Positions 46,810 to 59,700 are shown, counted from the stretch's first letter. The stretch: DNA of 64,000 bases from Epiperipatus broadwayi (GCA_028023455.1 JAQFVV010006197.1:14009254-14073253), one strand, 5' to 3'. The notes: generated by a model not told the origin, from the letters alone. Numbers and translations: made by a program.

Positions 46810-49800
46810 ATCAGATATTATTTGATAAATAGATGCTTAGAGTAAAATAAGGAAATAAAATGATGAAATCACCATCAACTGGAATCTGATGATTTTTTTT
46901 ATCCCATATATTTTTAGTGCATGTTTAAAATATGTGCAGAGGCCTTTGAAGTGAATCACTTATTTTATATTCTGCATATATTATATAGTTATAGCATATT
47001 TATTACATGTTCAAACCTGTTTTTCACTTATTAAAAGTCATTTGAGCTGAAATACATGTATAATGGAAATAAATGATTTGATTATTCAGTAAATGTTAGT
47101 TTAAATTTTTTATAGAATATTTGTTTAGGAATGTACTAAAATCCACATTTCTGATCGGTTACATTAAATTATAAGACCGCTATTTAGATATTATACATTC
47201 AGAAATATCTATGTATCTGAAATCAAGAGAATTTGGCAGTTCTGAGACTATTTTAATCTATTATATATTTTTTGTTACATACAAATTGCTGTTTTTATTA
47301 AATGGGCCAAATTGAAACTAATTATAGTATAACATTTCTTCAAAATTATTTGCCATTTATTTGGATCATAATACATCCGAATAATACATTTATTTCTATG
47401 TTGGTTAAGTCCTTCTGTTGACATGTAAATTGTCTCTTTCATCGTTTGCCTTTTTTTAAAAAAAAAAATTTGCATTGTTTTCAATAAATTAAATCCAAAT
47501 CAAACCAATTTCTATCTGGTCACTTAAGTTTAAATGATTAAGAATTAGCATTTTGTGTGAGTGTGTTTTTTTTCTATTCATGTATTTTATCAGTTTTCAT
47601 TAAAAAAAACTATGAACACTTTAGTATCTTACTGATAATTATTGATTAATGAATGATTTTTTATTATTTTTACTAATATTACTACTTGTTATCTAACTGA
47701 ATCAATTATTATTATGAGTAGTTGTTATTTTTTGGATTAGTAAAGAGTATTAAAGATTGGGGGGGGGGGGTTGTGTTAAAGCATCATTTCTAAGAACTTT
47801 CCTAAACAGGAATAAACTCTTTTTATAGAGCTACTTTTTGTGTCAAGTAATGATTAATTAGTTAGTTAGAGAAACTTATCTTAAAACTATTTGCCACTAT
47901 TTTTATCAATAAGATAGTTTAAATTAACTTGTATAAGATAAATCAAAATAAGTTTTTAGTTCAAGTCATTAGCATTTGTAGTTTAATTGTCTCAATTTAT
48001 GTTAAGTGCCTATTTAACCGAGACCTTTACTCCTTTGCAGTTTTAGGTAAATACACAGATTATATAATTAGCAGTTATTTGGAAAATAAATATGACTATT
48101 CTAACTCAAAAAAAAAAACAAAGAAAGAGAAGGGGGGAAATATGAGCAAAAAGTTAAAATTAATTTTGAAACTATAGATTACCAATAAAAATATACTCAT
48201 TATCTGGGGAAAAATTATATTTTTATATTTAAACTTTTTCTAATTCATAGTAATCAATCCATTTCATAATGAAATATAGTAATCCGAATCCAAGTTTTTC
48301 CATAACTTAGGCAAAATTATTTTATTGGGAGGGACCTCTTGACCAACTATACATATATAAAAAAATTATGGTATAAAATTAAAACCTAAGACAACTTTTT
48401 TCCCTCTTATTTCATCCATTTCACCCTTTATAAAGAATACTACCCAGGATGGCTTCCTACTATTTTTAAATACAATACTTCAACATTGGGAGTGATTATA
48501 ACTACTTTCAAGTTGAGTGAAAGCACTATATAGATTCTTTTATGAAATATTACATTAGAATTATTTCATTTAGTGAACAAATTATATAAGTTTAATCATA
48601 TATATTCAGAAGATAATCTAACCAAGACATTCTAATCAATCAACTGCTTAGCTTAAAAAATTCCATATGATATTATTTTGCCATAAGCACATACGTATAT
48701 ATATCATATATGTAGAAATAAACATATTTTGAATCATTCATAAACTTTAATATTTTAATATATAATGTAAGCCCTTTATATAGTCAGGGAAAAGACCTCT
48801 CCAATAGCTTTTCATAGAAAATAGTGAAGAAGATTTGCCAACTATTTGGCAATGAGAATTTGATCATATTCCATTTTTTCCTCCAGCTACGGATATCTAG
48901 ACTTTCATTTCTGCTACATTGTACAGCTATAATTTTTTTTAATTTAACATTATTTAAAATCTATTTTTTAACCTGTTTCAAATTCAAACCCAAATTCATG
49001 CACTACTACTGTGCTATTGTTACTTTTTTAAAAAAAATATTGATTCAAAAAGATTTTTATTGATTATGTTCTAAGAAAATCTGATCTTTTATTTTTTAAA
49101 TAGTTATTACTAATGATTAGATAAAAGATGTTTATAGTTATATGTAATAATATGATTTCCCTCTTGAAGTATCATTTCAAATCTAATATTCTTATATATT
49201 TTATTTTGTAAGTGTTCAGTAGTTGAGTTTCTAATTTCTTTCTTCAATGATGAGACATTAAATGAAATGACATCTTAAAGCATTTAATGAGATTTATTGC
49301 TTCACCAATTTAAATTATTTCAAGAAATAACTCTTTCATTTCTGTTATTTTATATATATATTAAAAAATGTTTTTCATGCTTCAGTACAATTGAAAATAA
49401 AATTTTAAACTGTATATTGTATATTATATAAGTGTTTTTATGCAAGTATATTTTTCTCTATTGAGCATGGCACAAAAAGTAGTATCTGCTTGCATATAGG
49501 TTTAAAACTTAAAAACAAAAAGAAATAAACACAGACAAAATTTACATATATAAAGTCTGGAAATGACAGCAATATTCATTAAGTAATAATATTTGGCATT
49601 TTTAAAGTACTGTAAATTATTTAAAATCAAATATAAAAAATTCTCTATTTATTGAAACTATTTCGACTTCTCTTTGATTTTGACAAAAATTTACATTTTT
49701 AATGTGACAAAGAAAAATATTTTTGTCTAAAAACCAAAATGTTTTTTTTTTTTTACTTTGTTACACACATTAACTGTAAAGTTAATTCTATATATTGTTT

Positions 49801-50075
49801 TTTTTTTTAGGATTAAGAATCAATTATTTAATTAATATTTGTTTTTAATATTGATAAATGTAAATAAAAAAAACAATAGAATAATGATAATTTACTTATG
49901 TTGTTTTTATTAATCAGAGTTGAAAAAAAAAAGTATTGTTAATCCTTTTGTTTATACATTCTATCATATACACCAGAGATCATCAACCCTATCATGCCGA
50001 ATCTATGTTACAATGTTATTCCACACACCAACATGATTCTACCAATCTTATTATATATAGTATCAAAATTGGTCT
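46810..50075. other. AT-rich non-coding stretch
   Basis: Contains a run of 12 G at 47759-47770 and many A/T tracts. Short frames (47275-47484, 47929-48177, 48824-49063) show no recognisable domain and are treated as chance. Confidence 0.6.
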
Positions 50076-50082
50076 GGTTATA

Positions 50083-50131
50083 TATAATGGACTTCAAAAT
50101 CATAAATTATATACTTTTGAAGTCCATTATA
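50083..50131. repeat. 17 bp perfect hairpin
   Basis: TATAATGGACTTCAAAA (50083-50099) and its complement (50115-50131) with a 15-base loop. The flanks GGTTATA and TATAACTGG continue the symmetry imperfectly. Possibly a tiny MITE remnant. Confidence 0.75.
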
Positions 50132-50930
50132 ACTGGATCTTAATTATTAGTCATTCAATATTTTAAAATACATAGGGTCATATATGAAAAATGTTTTGTT
50201 AAATTATATTGCATTCGGACATGGAGAAAATTCATATCGTTGGTGCTTAAAAAGATTTATATTGTTTACAAAATTGCTGATTAATGTACAGGAACTCAGA
50301 ATTGGCAAAACACATTTAAATTTCAGTGGTTAAATTTAAAAGTCTGATTAATGACTCTAACAAAATAGAACAAGTATTTTTTTAATGAAGTTTTTCATAT
50401 ATTCTTTCTTTTCTTTAAAATTATGGACATTTGAAAATTTTCTTTATGAGAAATTTGTTTTAATTATGCAATAGACATTTTTAAGAGAAAAACAATATTT
50501 TTTAGCTTGTTTGAGATACGAGCAATATTATCAAGTCTCACACATTTGCAGACTTTGTTCACCCATTAACCTATCACTAACTATAAACTTTTTTTCCCAA
50601 ATAAACATGTCAAAGCTTAAAATGTATTATTATATAATTACGACTAAAAGTTTTTCAAGTGAATTAATCGATATAATATTCTGCCTGAATATAAATTTAT
50701 TTTAAACACACAGTTGTGTACAAACGTATCAAAAGTCAATTGACCATGGAAAAAAATCTAGGCAAAATTAATCCTCCCTGGGGAAAGAAGGAATATGTCC
50801 ACTCCACTTAGTTCTTATCTTGATTAAAACTAGCAAAAATTCAAGTATACATTTACTGTACAAAATAATTATTAAATTAAATTGAATCATGATTTTCATT
50901 TACATGTGAGTCACATATGCATAGGTGATG

Positions 50931-51035
50931 TCAAGCATTGGTGGTCGAGAGGTCAGCGACAGCTGCTTTACAAGAAGTTGTCCAAGGTTAGCTGGTTCAC
51001 TTCCCGGCTAATGCCATGACACATGAGAAAAAAAT
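50931..51035 (+). mobile_element. tRNA-like SINE with 10 bp target duplication
   Basis: ATAGGTGATG precedes (50921-50930) and follows (51036-51045) the insert. The body has GCATTGGTGGTCGAGAGG, CAGCTGCTTTACAAGAAG and GGTTCACTTCCCGG, ends ACACATGAG and has a short A tail. GCATT near the 5' end can pair with AATGC near 51010, as in an acceptor stem, and GGTTCACTTCC sits where a B box belongs. It is the same family as 19107-19206 (minus). At only 105 bp it is a tRNA-like head without a body. Confidence 0.83.
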
Positions 51036-51045
51036 ATAGGTGATG

Positions 51046-52300
51046 GCATAAATATGTGCACTGTAATTAAAATCTAATTTTTTATTATTCCAATTCAATC
51101 AGCATGCCATGCTTTGCATGTATGTCCTAGGTTGCCAACTCTTGGATATAGAAAGTTAGTATAAAAAAGCTGTTTTTAATCTTCCTATCGATTGAGTTTG
51201 AATTTCTGGAGAAGTAAATCACAATGGGTTCTCCATGATTCATAAATCATAAAAGCTGAACTGAATTGATGACCTTTAGCATAACTTGCCTATATTGTAA
51301 CTAAAATATTGTGTTGGCCATTTATATGGCAAATCAGCCTAATCTTGAGTAATTCTATGACAATATATACATTTTTTTTTTATTGGAACAAAGACAAAGT
51401 AAATCTACTGTTGATTTCACAAATGAACTTTTAGAAGTAAAAAAAGTTAATTATTGAGTAAATACATATATACTGTGAATATAATTCTAAAGAATGAAAA
51501 GGGGGGGGGGTATGTTGCATTCAAGTCATTTCGCTTCAATTTGCCAAAACAATTTCTTATAATAACTGGAGATGAACAATTTTTGAATAAAATTAAAACA
51601 GATGATTAAGAAATTAGTTGAGGAGCAGAAATGGGAAAATCTTTTTTTGAAGTTTATAAGTAGAGAAATAGATGTAAAGAGAATAGGAATTTGAGTCAGA
51701 CTTTCAAAGAAGATGTTTTCTTTACCCAAAACCATTGTTTACAATTTAAAAGTAGTAATAACTTGATTATTAGATAAAAATAATTGAAATTAATAACTGA
51801 AAAATATTTTTACATTATAATATGCTGGTATGTGTGATTATTTATATACACATTGACCATTTAAATATATGTATTTTGTTGAAATAAAATATTTATTAAC
51901 TTATTAAGGATTGAAACGTTTTGTATTACCTACATAGATGTCTGTATGCTTATATATGCATTGAATTAAATCATTTATTTATATATCAGTAAATTTTATC
52001 ATTGTTTTTTTACTCTATTGAAATATTTTTAGATGATGTAAGTAGTCAAAATCAGAGCAATATATTTATAATGTAGAGTATTTATCTGATCTTTTGTTGC
52101 TGTTTTTTTTTATATTTGTACTTCTAATTAATAAATTTATTACTCATTATTTTAAATTATTTTAATGAAGTTATTTATTGCTAGAATAGATTATATGTCT
52201 ATTTTCTCTTATTCGCAACCAACAGGGTCCTTGGGATCAAAGCTAGTTTTGAATTAATGGTATATGATATTTGTATTTAGTGGATATATTTTCTCTCTAG
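51046..52300. other. AT-rich non-coding stretch
   Basis: A run of ten G at 51501-51510. A 69-codon minus-strand frame (51526-51735) is unremarkable. Nothing else. Confidence 0.6.
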
Positions 52301-52312
52301 AATTATTTAGAT

Positions 52313-54583
52313 CAGGGATCGGCAACCTTTTAGAGAGGGGGGGGGCAGTCTGCTATGCAGTATCTTGAAGGAGGGCCATGATATCAAATGTACTACAAAT
52401 AAATCGTCTCGCGCTCTCTGTCCAGAAAGCTGTCTTGATCAGGGTATTTAAAGACAACAAGGAACAACGTTACTTATTTTACTGTAGAAATAACAGTAAA
52501 ACAACTACTTACTGTAAACACGATAAAAAAATTGCAAATTCCTTACTATAAACAAAATACAATTAAAAATAGCAAATTAATTAATGGGACATTTGTTTCT
52601 GCTTATTGTTTGCTAATTTCTCTAGATCAGAAGAAATGTTTATTGATGCCAGAAGCAAAATATTATTCAGGTGGTCATCACACAACCTTGTTCTTAAATG
52701 ACTTTTAGAATATTTTATTTTTGAAAAACATTATTCACAAGCATGTATATGTATTTGTAAATAATGATATCATCATTTTTGCATTATTCAAGATGTTTTT
52801 ATATTTTCCACAATACATATTTTTTGTAGAAGTTAGCAGTGGACTCTGAGTGAAATTTTGATTTCAAAAATTTATCCCATTGTAAGTCAATTAACACCAA
52901 CTGATATTTTTCTGCCACTTATTCCCCATTAACTTCATAAGGAATATAAATTGATTTCTACATTGCCTGAAGTCCACAGAATGGGAAGAAAACTCAGTTC
53001 ACAAATTCTCAATAGAGTTCATAAAAAATATCTGGTGTTATATCTTTCTTATGATTTTGGAGATTTGGAAAATGAGAGTAGTTACCTGTCTGAAGTTGTG
53101 ATTCCCACAGTCAAAGTTTTCTTTCAAAAGCAGTAATTTGACCAAACATTTCAAATATAAGCTTGTTCCTCTGTGAAACTCAAGATTCAAATTGTTCATG
53201 TGGATAGTGATGTCTATCATATATGCTAAATTGACAATCCACTGGATCATGAAAGCAAGAATTATTTATCTTGGTCCTTGCTCCCTAAAAACATAGCAGT
53301 CTCTTCTCTCAATGCTTATACTTGTTTCCGTATTTTTCTTCAGATAAGTTATTGAAAATTTGAAAAATATTTTAGAAATTCTTGAAACTGACAGTGATTT
53401 AATTTTCTCAAAAGTATAAAATCTATTGTTTTTATGACCACTGCCATGATAACTTTAATGCATCCTGATGAATAATGCAGTGAAGTTTGATTAATTTATG
53501 ATCAATACCCTGAAGCAATGAAATAAACCCCCTTTTCTTTCCAACCATCACTGGTGCTTCATCTGTGGTTATTTCAATAAGCATTGATATCAAGATTTAT
53601 TTCAGAAATACATTTTATAATATCTCCCAAAAATCTTTTCCAGTGCTAGTGTTCTTTTTAGGAATCAATTGTACAAATTCTTCCACAATATCAAATGTCA
53701 ATGTTACACCTCTTATAAATACTGTGAAGTGGCAAATCTCCATAATATCTGTGATTTCATCAATAGCAATGGACTAATACTCCAGATTTATTAAAATGCA
53801 CTTTAATCCACTTCTGACATTTCTTGCCAGTTCTTCAGTTTGTCGTGTTATACTTGCCGATAAATTTATTGCAGAAAATAATTTCTTTTTTTCTGGATGA
53901 ACAATATTCACTATCTTCAAAATACATTTTTTGAAGAATTCTTCATTAGTAAAAGGTCTCATCTTTTCTGCAATTTGTTTTGACAACTTGTAGCTAGCAC
54001 ATGTCTTTTCGTCAATTTCTCCAACTTTTCTTGTGAAAAAGGATGGCTGCTTTATTAAATTGTTTCTTAACTGTGCAACCTCATCTTTTAATGTTTTGCC
54101 GTGAAATTGATGTAATAATTATGATGAGTTTCATAGTGCCATTAATATTTATAACTTTTTTCATGGCTATGGTATCTTGACAAATCAAACAAATACATTT
54201 CCCAAAGTACTCAATGAAAAAATGGTTGTATTCAACCATTGTTAAAATTTTGGCACTCAAAATCTACCTTTCTTTTCTTAGTATCCATGGGTTTGTTTTT
54301 GCTCAGAAAAAAAGAACTTCTAGAAAGGAAAGAGAAAAAAGAAAATCAGTATGAAGACATAAGAAACAATGAAAACAAACATATCTGCAGATACAGTAGT
54401 GTGATGAGATTTAATAATTGTGAATAAATTTTTATTAAGCATTTACCAGTATACTGATATCTAATCATTGGCTACTAGTTATCTAATCTCTAAATAATTA
54501 GGGTCCAATTGTTAAGCTGGAGTGACAGACAAAAAATCTATTGGGCTAGATGTGGCACACAGTCCTGGGGTTGCCGATTCCTG
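52313..54583 (-). mobile_element. hAT transposon, complete ends, 2,271 bp
   Basis: ATTTAGAT occurs at 52305-52312 and 54584-54591: the 8 bp target duplication of the hAT superfamily. The termini are CAGGGATCGGCAACC and, at the other end, its complement with one mismatch (GGTTGCCGATTCCTG). A single decayed transposase on the minus strand fills the interior. Confidence 0.95.
52581..54239 (-). pseudogene. hAT transposase pseudogene (BED-finger, GTF2IRD2/ZBED-like type)
   Basis: The reading starts at an ATG at 54237-54239. FFIEYFGKCICLICQDTIAM is a worn BED zinc finger whose two Cys remain but whose His pair is lost. After a frame change, TLKDEVAQLRNNLIKQPSFF and the clean stretch 53774-53986 (MRPFTNEEFFKKC, HPEKKKLFSAINLSASITR) follow. 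SIAIDEITDI carries the first catalytic Asp, then VFIRGVTLTFDIVEEFVQL, ITTDEAPVMVGKKRG with the second Asp, and LIKLHCIIHQDALK. A middle part has NLAYMIDITIHMNNLNLEF. The C-terminus ends in the dimerisation segment CFSKIKYSKSHLRTRLCDDHL and a stop at 52581. About 553 codon equivalents, the normal length, broken by several stops and shifts. It can no longer make a full protein but is recent enough that every landmark survives. Confidence 0.92.
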
Positions 54584-54591
54584 ATTTAGAT

Positions 54592-56325
54592 GGTGCAAAA
54601 ATTAAGAAAAGACAACTTTATACATGCTTTATTTATTATTAATAATTAATATACTTATGTTACCTTATGGCCCAGAGCATTGATGATGATCAGAATTGAT
54701 ATATTTTAGCATTTTAGCACTTACAAATATGAAGAAATATTAATGATTAATCTTTTATAATATTATGCCTCAAGTTTGACATTAGCTTGAGAATGTATGT
54801 CTTTTGAATTTAATTAGAAAGGGTGACTATTGATTGATGATTATCTGCTGCTGACGCTCTGATTATTAATGATAGTTGCTGGTGTTGCTATATTTATCAC
54901 TTGCTGTTGCTTAGATTTAATTACATTTGTTTCCAATGGTGAATATTCACTCATTTATTGTTCTCACATTTGTTTATGATTATAAATTTGCATATCACCA
55001 TTGCTACCTTTCATCTTGTACCATCACTGTGTATAGAAAATTTTAAATATCAAATTTAAAAAAAATGGAATATGATTATTTTTAAAATCGTTTAAATTGA
55101 CACAGAATGGCATATGTTGCTACTATAATGTGAAGCAGAACCACAAATTGTTTATTGAGAAGCTTAGTCCTCATATTTTCTCTGTGCTTCAAAAATTTAT
55201 TGTTCCAGCTAAAACATCTGCATGATATTTTAAGACTAGTTTAAAAATTGAAAAGTTTCTAGGGATTTCTTCAGCTTAACAAATGTTAACTAGTTATTCA
55301 TTTTTACAGTATAACTCTTTCTGATTCTTTATATGTGAGTAGTCACCCACTTGAAATTACTGTCTGTTTTTTCTCTCCCATATTTTATCCGTTACGTAAA
55401 AGCAAATATTTTTTTTTTACTTTGATGGTCTCATATATATGCATGTATGTGTATGTTCGCACATTAAAATTAATTACCTTTTTTTTAAAAAAAAAAAACT
55501 TTTTCTCTACTTATTTAATCTTAAAGTTCTCTGAAAGTTTATTAATAAAATAAAAGCATATATTTACTCACCAAGTTTAACAATGAAATTAATAACATCA
55601 ACAACAAAAGTGATCATATCCAAAGAAAAAATACTAACAATACACACTGAATAAAAAAGTAAATCATAAAATAAATAATAAACAATCTATTATATGAGAG
55701 CATTATTATGCAGTATACAACAACAAAATGTCAGTGGGTGTGCACAAAATATAATAATAACCAGAAAATCAAACAAATAAAAAGAACAATAGTTGTATTC
55801 TTAATGTTATTATATGAAAAATAGAGTACACACACACAGTAAAAATTATGTGAGTAATAAAATATGAACTATAGCCTAGCACCATCATATTTGAAAATTG
55901 TAATCGATTATCATTCAGATATATACCAGTTCTTTGCAGGCATTAATTGTTTATCATGTGGGCAATTGCTCTAAAAGACGTGATGTTCAAACATTAAAGA
56001 AGATAACATTTATATATATATAATACCACTTACACCATTAATCACTTTACAATATAATATAAAATAAAATTATTTATTTATACTTTCTTATACTTTCTCA
56101 TGTCCAACAGCCTTCACTGGAGCTACAATAGTATTTATCTGTTCATACATATTTATGTAACACATTTTATACAATAGCCCTACAGTATAGATTTTAAAGA
56201 ATACATATTTTTAATGAGCCCAGTAACTATATATCCTTATATATTTTCATTAATTTTCTAAATATTAATCTTTTATTTTTGATTGATTTGTTTGGCATAA
56301 ACTGTTTTATATTTTTAATAGTATA
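54592..56325. other. AT-rich non-coding stretch
   Basis: Nothing supported. A slightly GC-richer piece at 54780-54920 has no recognisable content; a 72-codon frame at 55335-55553 appears to be chance. Confidence 0.6.
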
Positions 56326-56445
56326 TATATTTTAAACTTTTTAATAATTTAATTTATTTTTATAACTTTAATTATTCCATTATAGTTTTATTCATTTTCA
56401 AAATTTATAATTATTTTTTTCTAATTTTATCTCTCTCCATCTTTT

Positions 56446-57344
56446 AACTAGCCACTGCGTGCCGCTTGATGGCTCTGTTGCTAGCCAAAAACCAATAGAT
56501 ATAATGTTACAGGACTGATTTACAATCTTGTTATTATTTATTCAAAAACAAATAAATATAATGCTTTCATCTGTTTCTTTTTTTTTTTTATAGGGATTTA
56601 CATATATTTTTTTTTTAAAAGTGCATTTACTTTTTTTTGGGAAAACATTAGTTTCTAATTTACATTTTTTAATTACATTATACATGTCAGCGTGTAGTGC
56701 TGGAATGCACAGGGAGAGGGACTGATGGTTTTGATGATCTGAAGGATCAGCCAAAAGATGCATTACTCTGATCAAACATTTTAAAATTACATTATACATG
56801 GCAGCACCCAATGCTGGAATGGTGCAGGGAGGGGGACCAATGGTTTTGACAATCCAAAGGATCGGCCAAAACATGCGCTACTCTCATCAAACAAAAAAAG
56901 TCTATATATTAGAAACATTCTGCGATGACATTGGGAAAACTATTTTTAAAAAAATTTACAAAATAACATTATTTAATAAAATGTAAGAATTTCATTTTAA
57001 AATTACCGTCTGATCAAACCAAGTTTATGCTTTTAAAAACAATGACAAACTACAGCTGTTGTAGCAGTCTCATAGCTGTTCTTACGCAAAATTCCTTTTT
57101 CTTGTGAATTCTGTAAAATGGTGCTGGGACATACACTTTTGCAATTTGTTTCACCTTAAAAAGATGTGTATGGAAGCATGGCGACAGGCTTACAATTATT
57201 ACTATCTAACACTACATCAAGTCATGTGAAAAATCATTACTTCAAATGTACATGAAAAGAGTTATGGCCATGTGAATTATATACACCATACCATAGCGAT
57301 CTGTGAAATGTGCACTATTTGCATAGTACTGTGGCTAATCAAAT
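56446..57344. mobile_element. Unidentified ~0.9 kb insert within the Penelope relic
   Basis: Bounded by the loss and return of homology to the sister copy at 58.7-58.99 kb. The ends carry TAGCCACTGCG (about 56450) and, inverted, TAGCCACAGTAC (about 57330), a possible short terminal inverted repeat. It includes a 113 bp tandem repeat. Composition is GC-richer than the host relic. Class unknown; boundaries good to about 15 bp. Confidence 0.5.
56667..56893. repeat. Tandem repeat, two ~113 bp units
   Basis: Units start TTTTTAATTACATTATACAT (56667) and AAAATTACATTATACATG (about 56783) and share TGCTGGAATG, CAGGGAG.GGGAC, ATGGTTTTGA, AAGGATC.GCCAAAA and ATCAAAC. Identity is roughly 80-85% by eye. 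They lie inside the insert 56446-57344. Confidence 0.78.
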
Positions 57345-58208
57345 AGTACCCCATTTTTAAATTGTCTTATATTTTTATATTAACCTTCTTTGTGAATATT
57401 TTTTAAAATGTTTTAGTTTAATTCTGAGTCTATATGTACTTATTTAATTAATAAAGAATATTTTTATGAAATTAATGTTTTCAAGCCAAATCTTTATTTG
57501 AAGTTTGTTTAATACTTCTAATTATGATGGGTCCTTTAATTTTTATATTCCTCTGTTATTAGTATAAGTAATCATTTTTATAATATCTTTTTCAAATTTA
57601 TATTCTGTCTTCAATAAATGTAAAAAAAATATGTGATATTTTATCATATTTGTATTGAGTTAATTATGTATAAATTGAATTCATTGTTTCATCTACATAA
57701 TTACTTCAGATATTGTTAATTTTCCATGTTTTATAGCCAATTTTATATACTCTCTATGTAGAATTTTCTGTATTGTCTAATATATTAAATATATTCTTTT
57801 TTTATTTATAATTTTAAGTGTTATTATTACATTGTTAAATTTTTTATTAACCTTTTTAATAATTTTATTTATATTTTTTACAATATTGTTATAAGTTTTT
57901 ATATCTATATATTTATCTTTGTTGCATTTATATTTTTTTATTATTTTCTCTGTTGTTATTAAATCTCTTCTGATCAGTTTTATATTATCTCCTATAACCT
58001 TGAATGGATAATCATTATATTTAAATTTCTTTATTGACTCTAACTTACTATGATTTTTCTTATTTGAGCAATAATTTATAGCTATACATTCTTGAACTTA
58101 CATTATTTATTTTATATTTTTATTCATATTTGAATTTCAGATGCCTGTATTATTATCGATATTAATTTTTATGTATAAATGTTTCTACCCTACATTTACC
58201 ATTAATAC

Positions 58209-58985
58209 ATGAAGGTTGTAGAAGGTGATATAAAACTGTCAGAAGAAAATAAGATAAATGTAACAAAGATAAATATATAATTATAAAAACTTATAATAAC
58301 AATGTTGTAAAAAATGTAAATAAGATTGCTAAAAAATTTGTCTAAGTAATAAATAAACAAGAAAAAATGTATTTATTATATTAGATGATGAATATATTAA
58401 TAAATATATTAGAAAATATAGAAAATTGTATAAATGGAATATATAAAATTAAATATAAAACATTAAAACTATCAATAGCAAATATAATTATATAGGTAAA
58501 ACAAAGAATTCAATTTACACATGAATAATCCCACACAAATATGGTAAAAGATCATTTATTAATTTACATTCATTAGAGATAGGACATAAATTTGGGGAAA
58601 AAATGGTATAAAAATGATTTAATTACAGTAACAATAGAAGGAATAGAAAAATTAAAGAAGTCATCATAATTAAAAGTATTAGACTAACTTTAAATAAAAA
58701 TTAATGTCATAAAAATATTATTTATGAATTAAATATATATATATAGATTGAAAATTAAAATAAAACACAGTTTTAATAAGTGCTCATAGAGAGCATTAGT
58801 ATTAAAATATAAGAATGTAAAAATTGTTTCAGTTAAAGTTGTTAAGAGTTGGAAGGAGGTAACATTTTATAAAAAGAATTATAAATTTTAGAAAAGAAGA
58901 AATGTATAATTAATTAATGCATGATTAAAACTATAATGGAGTAATTAAAATGATAAAAAATAAATTATTAAAAAATTTAAGTCAC
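58209..58985 (+). pseudogene. Penelope-like relic (plus), GIY-YIG part
   Basis: The plus strand opens GGTTGTAGAAGGTGATATAA, matching the minus-strand copy. YIGKTKNSIYT at about 58490 is the endonuclease start, followed by HKYGKRSFINLHSLEIGHKF and RRNRKIKEVIIIKSIRLTLN in shifting frames near 58530-58700. These are the standard spacing and ending of a Penelope GIY-YIG domain. Numerous stops. With 56330-58135 it forms a head-to-head pair centred near 58170. Confidence 0.72.
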
Positions 58986-59166
58986 ATATATTTTGAATAA
59001 TTTATATAAAAGAAATCATTCAAAAATAAAAATTAAATAATAGATTACTATTTATTAAAAATGTATAAGAATATATATAGTTATGGGGTTCATTAAAAAA
59101 TTTATATTCTTTAAACTCTGTAAAATAGTGTATTATATATAATGTGATATATAAGTATGTTATATA

Positions 59167-59700
59167 ATGGATGAAATTAATCATAGAATTAAACTTGGTT
59201 GGAGTGCTTTTGGTAGAAATAACTTGATACTAAAAGGAAATATGCCTATGTGTTTGAAAAGGAAGGTTTTTAATAAATGTGTTTTGCCAGTTCTTACTTA
59301 TGGATCTGAGACTTGGACACTTAATAGAAGAGCAATACAGAGACTTCAGACCACTCAAAGAAGTATGGAGAGATGCATGTTGGGAGTAATAAGAAGAGAT
59401 TGAAAACGCAATGTATGGGTAAGAGAATAAACAAGTGTTACTGACCTCATTGAAAAAACTAAAAGACTGAAGTGGAGTTGGGCTGGACATATTGCTAGAA
59501 GAGATAATAATAGGTGGACAATTGATATTTTGAACTGGATTCCAAAAGATTGTAAAAGACCCAGAAAGAGACCACATGTGAGATGGATGAATGAAATAAG
59601 AAAGTGTGCAAGGATGTTGTGGAGAAGAGAAGCTAAAGATAGAAAAAGATGGATTGAACTTAGAGAGACCTTCATTCTGCAGTGGATTGATAATGGTTGA
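59167..59700 (+). pseudogene. RTE-type LINE, C-terminal end of the ORF
   Basis: One reading frame of 178 codons with only two stop codons, at 59401-59403 (after MLGVIRRD) and 59428-59430. It contains CVLPVLTYGSETWTLNRRAI, RLKWSWAGHIARRDNNRWTI, and a final RKRPHVRWMNEIRK, the highly characteristic C-terminus of RTE/craniofacial-development-protein-2-like LINEs. The ORF ends TGA at 59698-59700 and is followed by a TGATGATGATGATGA tract, the short tandem 3' tail typical of RTE elements. The RT catalytic part is absent, so this is a 5'-truncated copy. A shorter one lies at 23502-23655 (minus). Confidence 0.92.

Larger units (their letters stand above)
56330..58135 (-). pseudogene. Penelope-like relic (minus), with an insert
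   Basis: Reading the minus strand from 58135: KFKYNDYPFKVIGDNIKLI, then KKYKCNKDKYIDIKTYNN, a long lysine-rich part, and near 57500-57560 a GIY-YIG C-terminal block ending KIKGPIIIRSIKQTSNK. It is homologous in inverted orientation to 58209-58985. After about 57345 the match breaks off and resumes at about 56440-56330 (TTATAAATTTTGAAAATGAA, ACTATAATGG), so roughly 900 bp of unrelated DNA sits inside. Many stops; non-functional. Confidence 0.72.

Noticed and set aside
52951-53136. Plus-strand frames inside the hAT element (also 53565-53777)
   Set aside because: They oppose the recognised transposase and have no features of their own.
56542-56874. 110-codon minus-strand frame with repeated protein blocks
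   Set aside because: The protein repeat is a by-product of the 113 bp DNA tandem repeat; composition and context do not suggest a gene.
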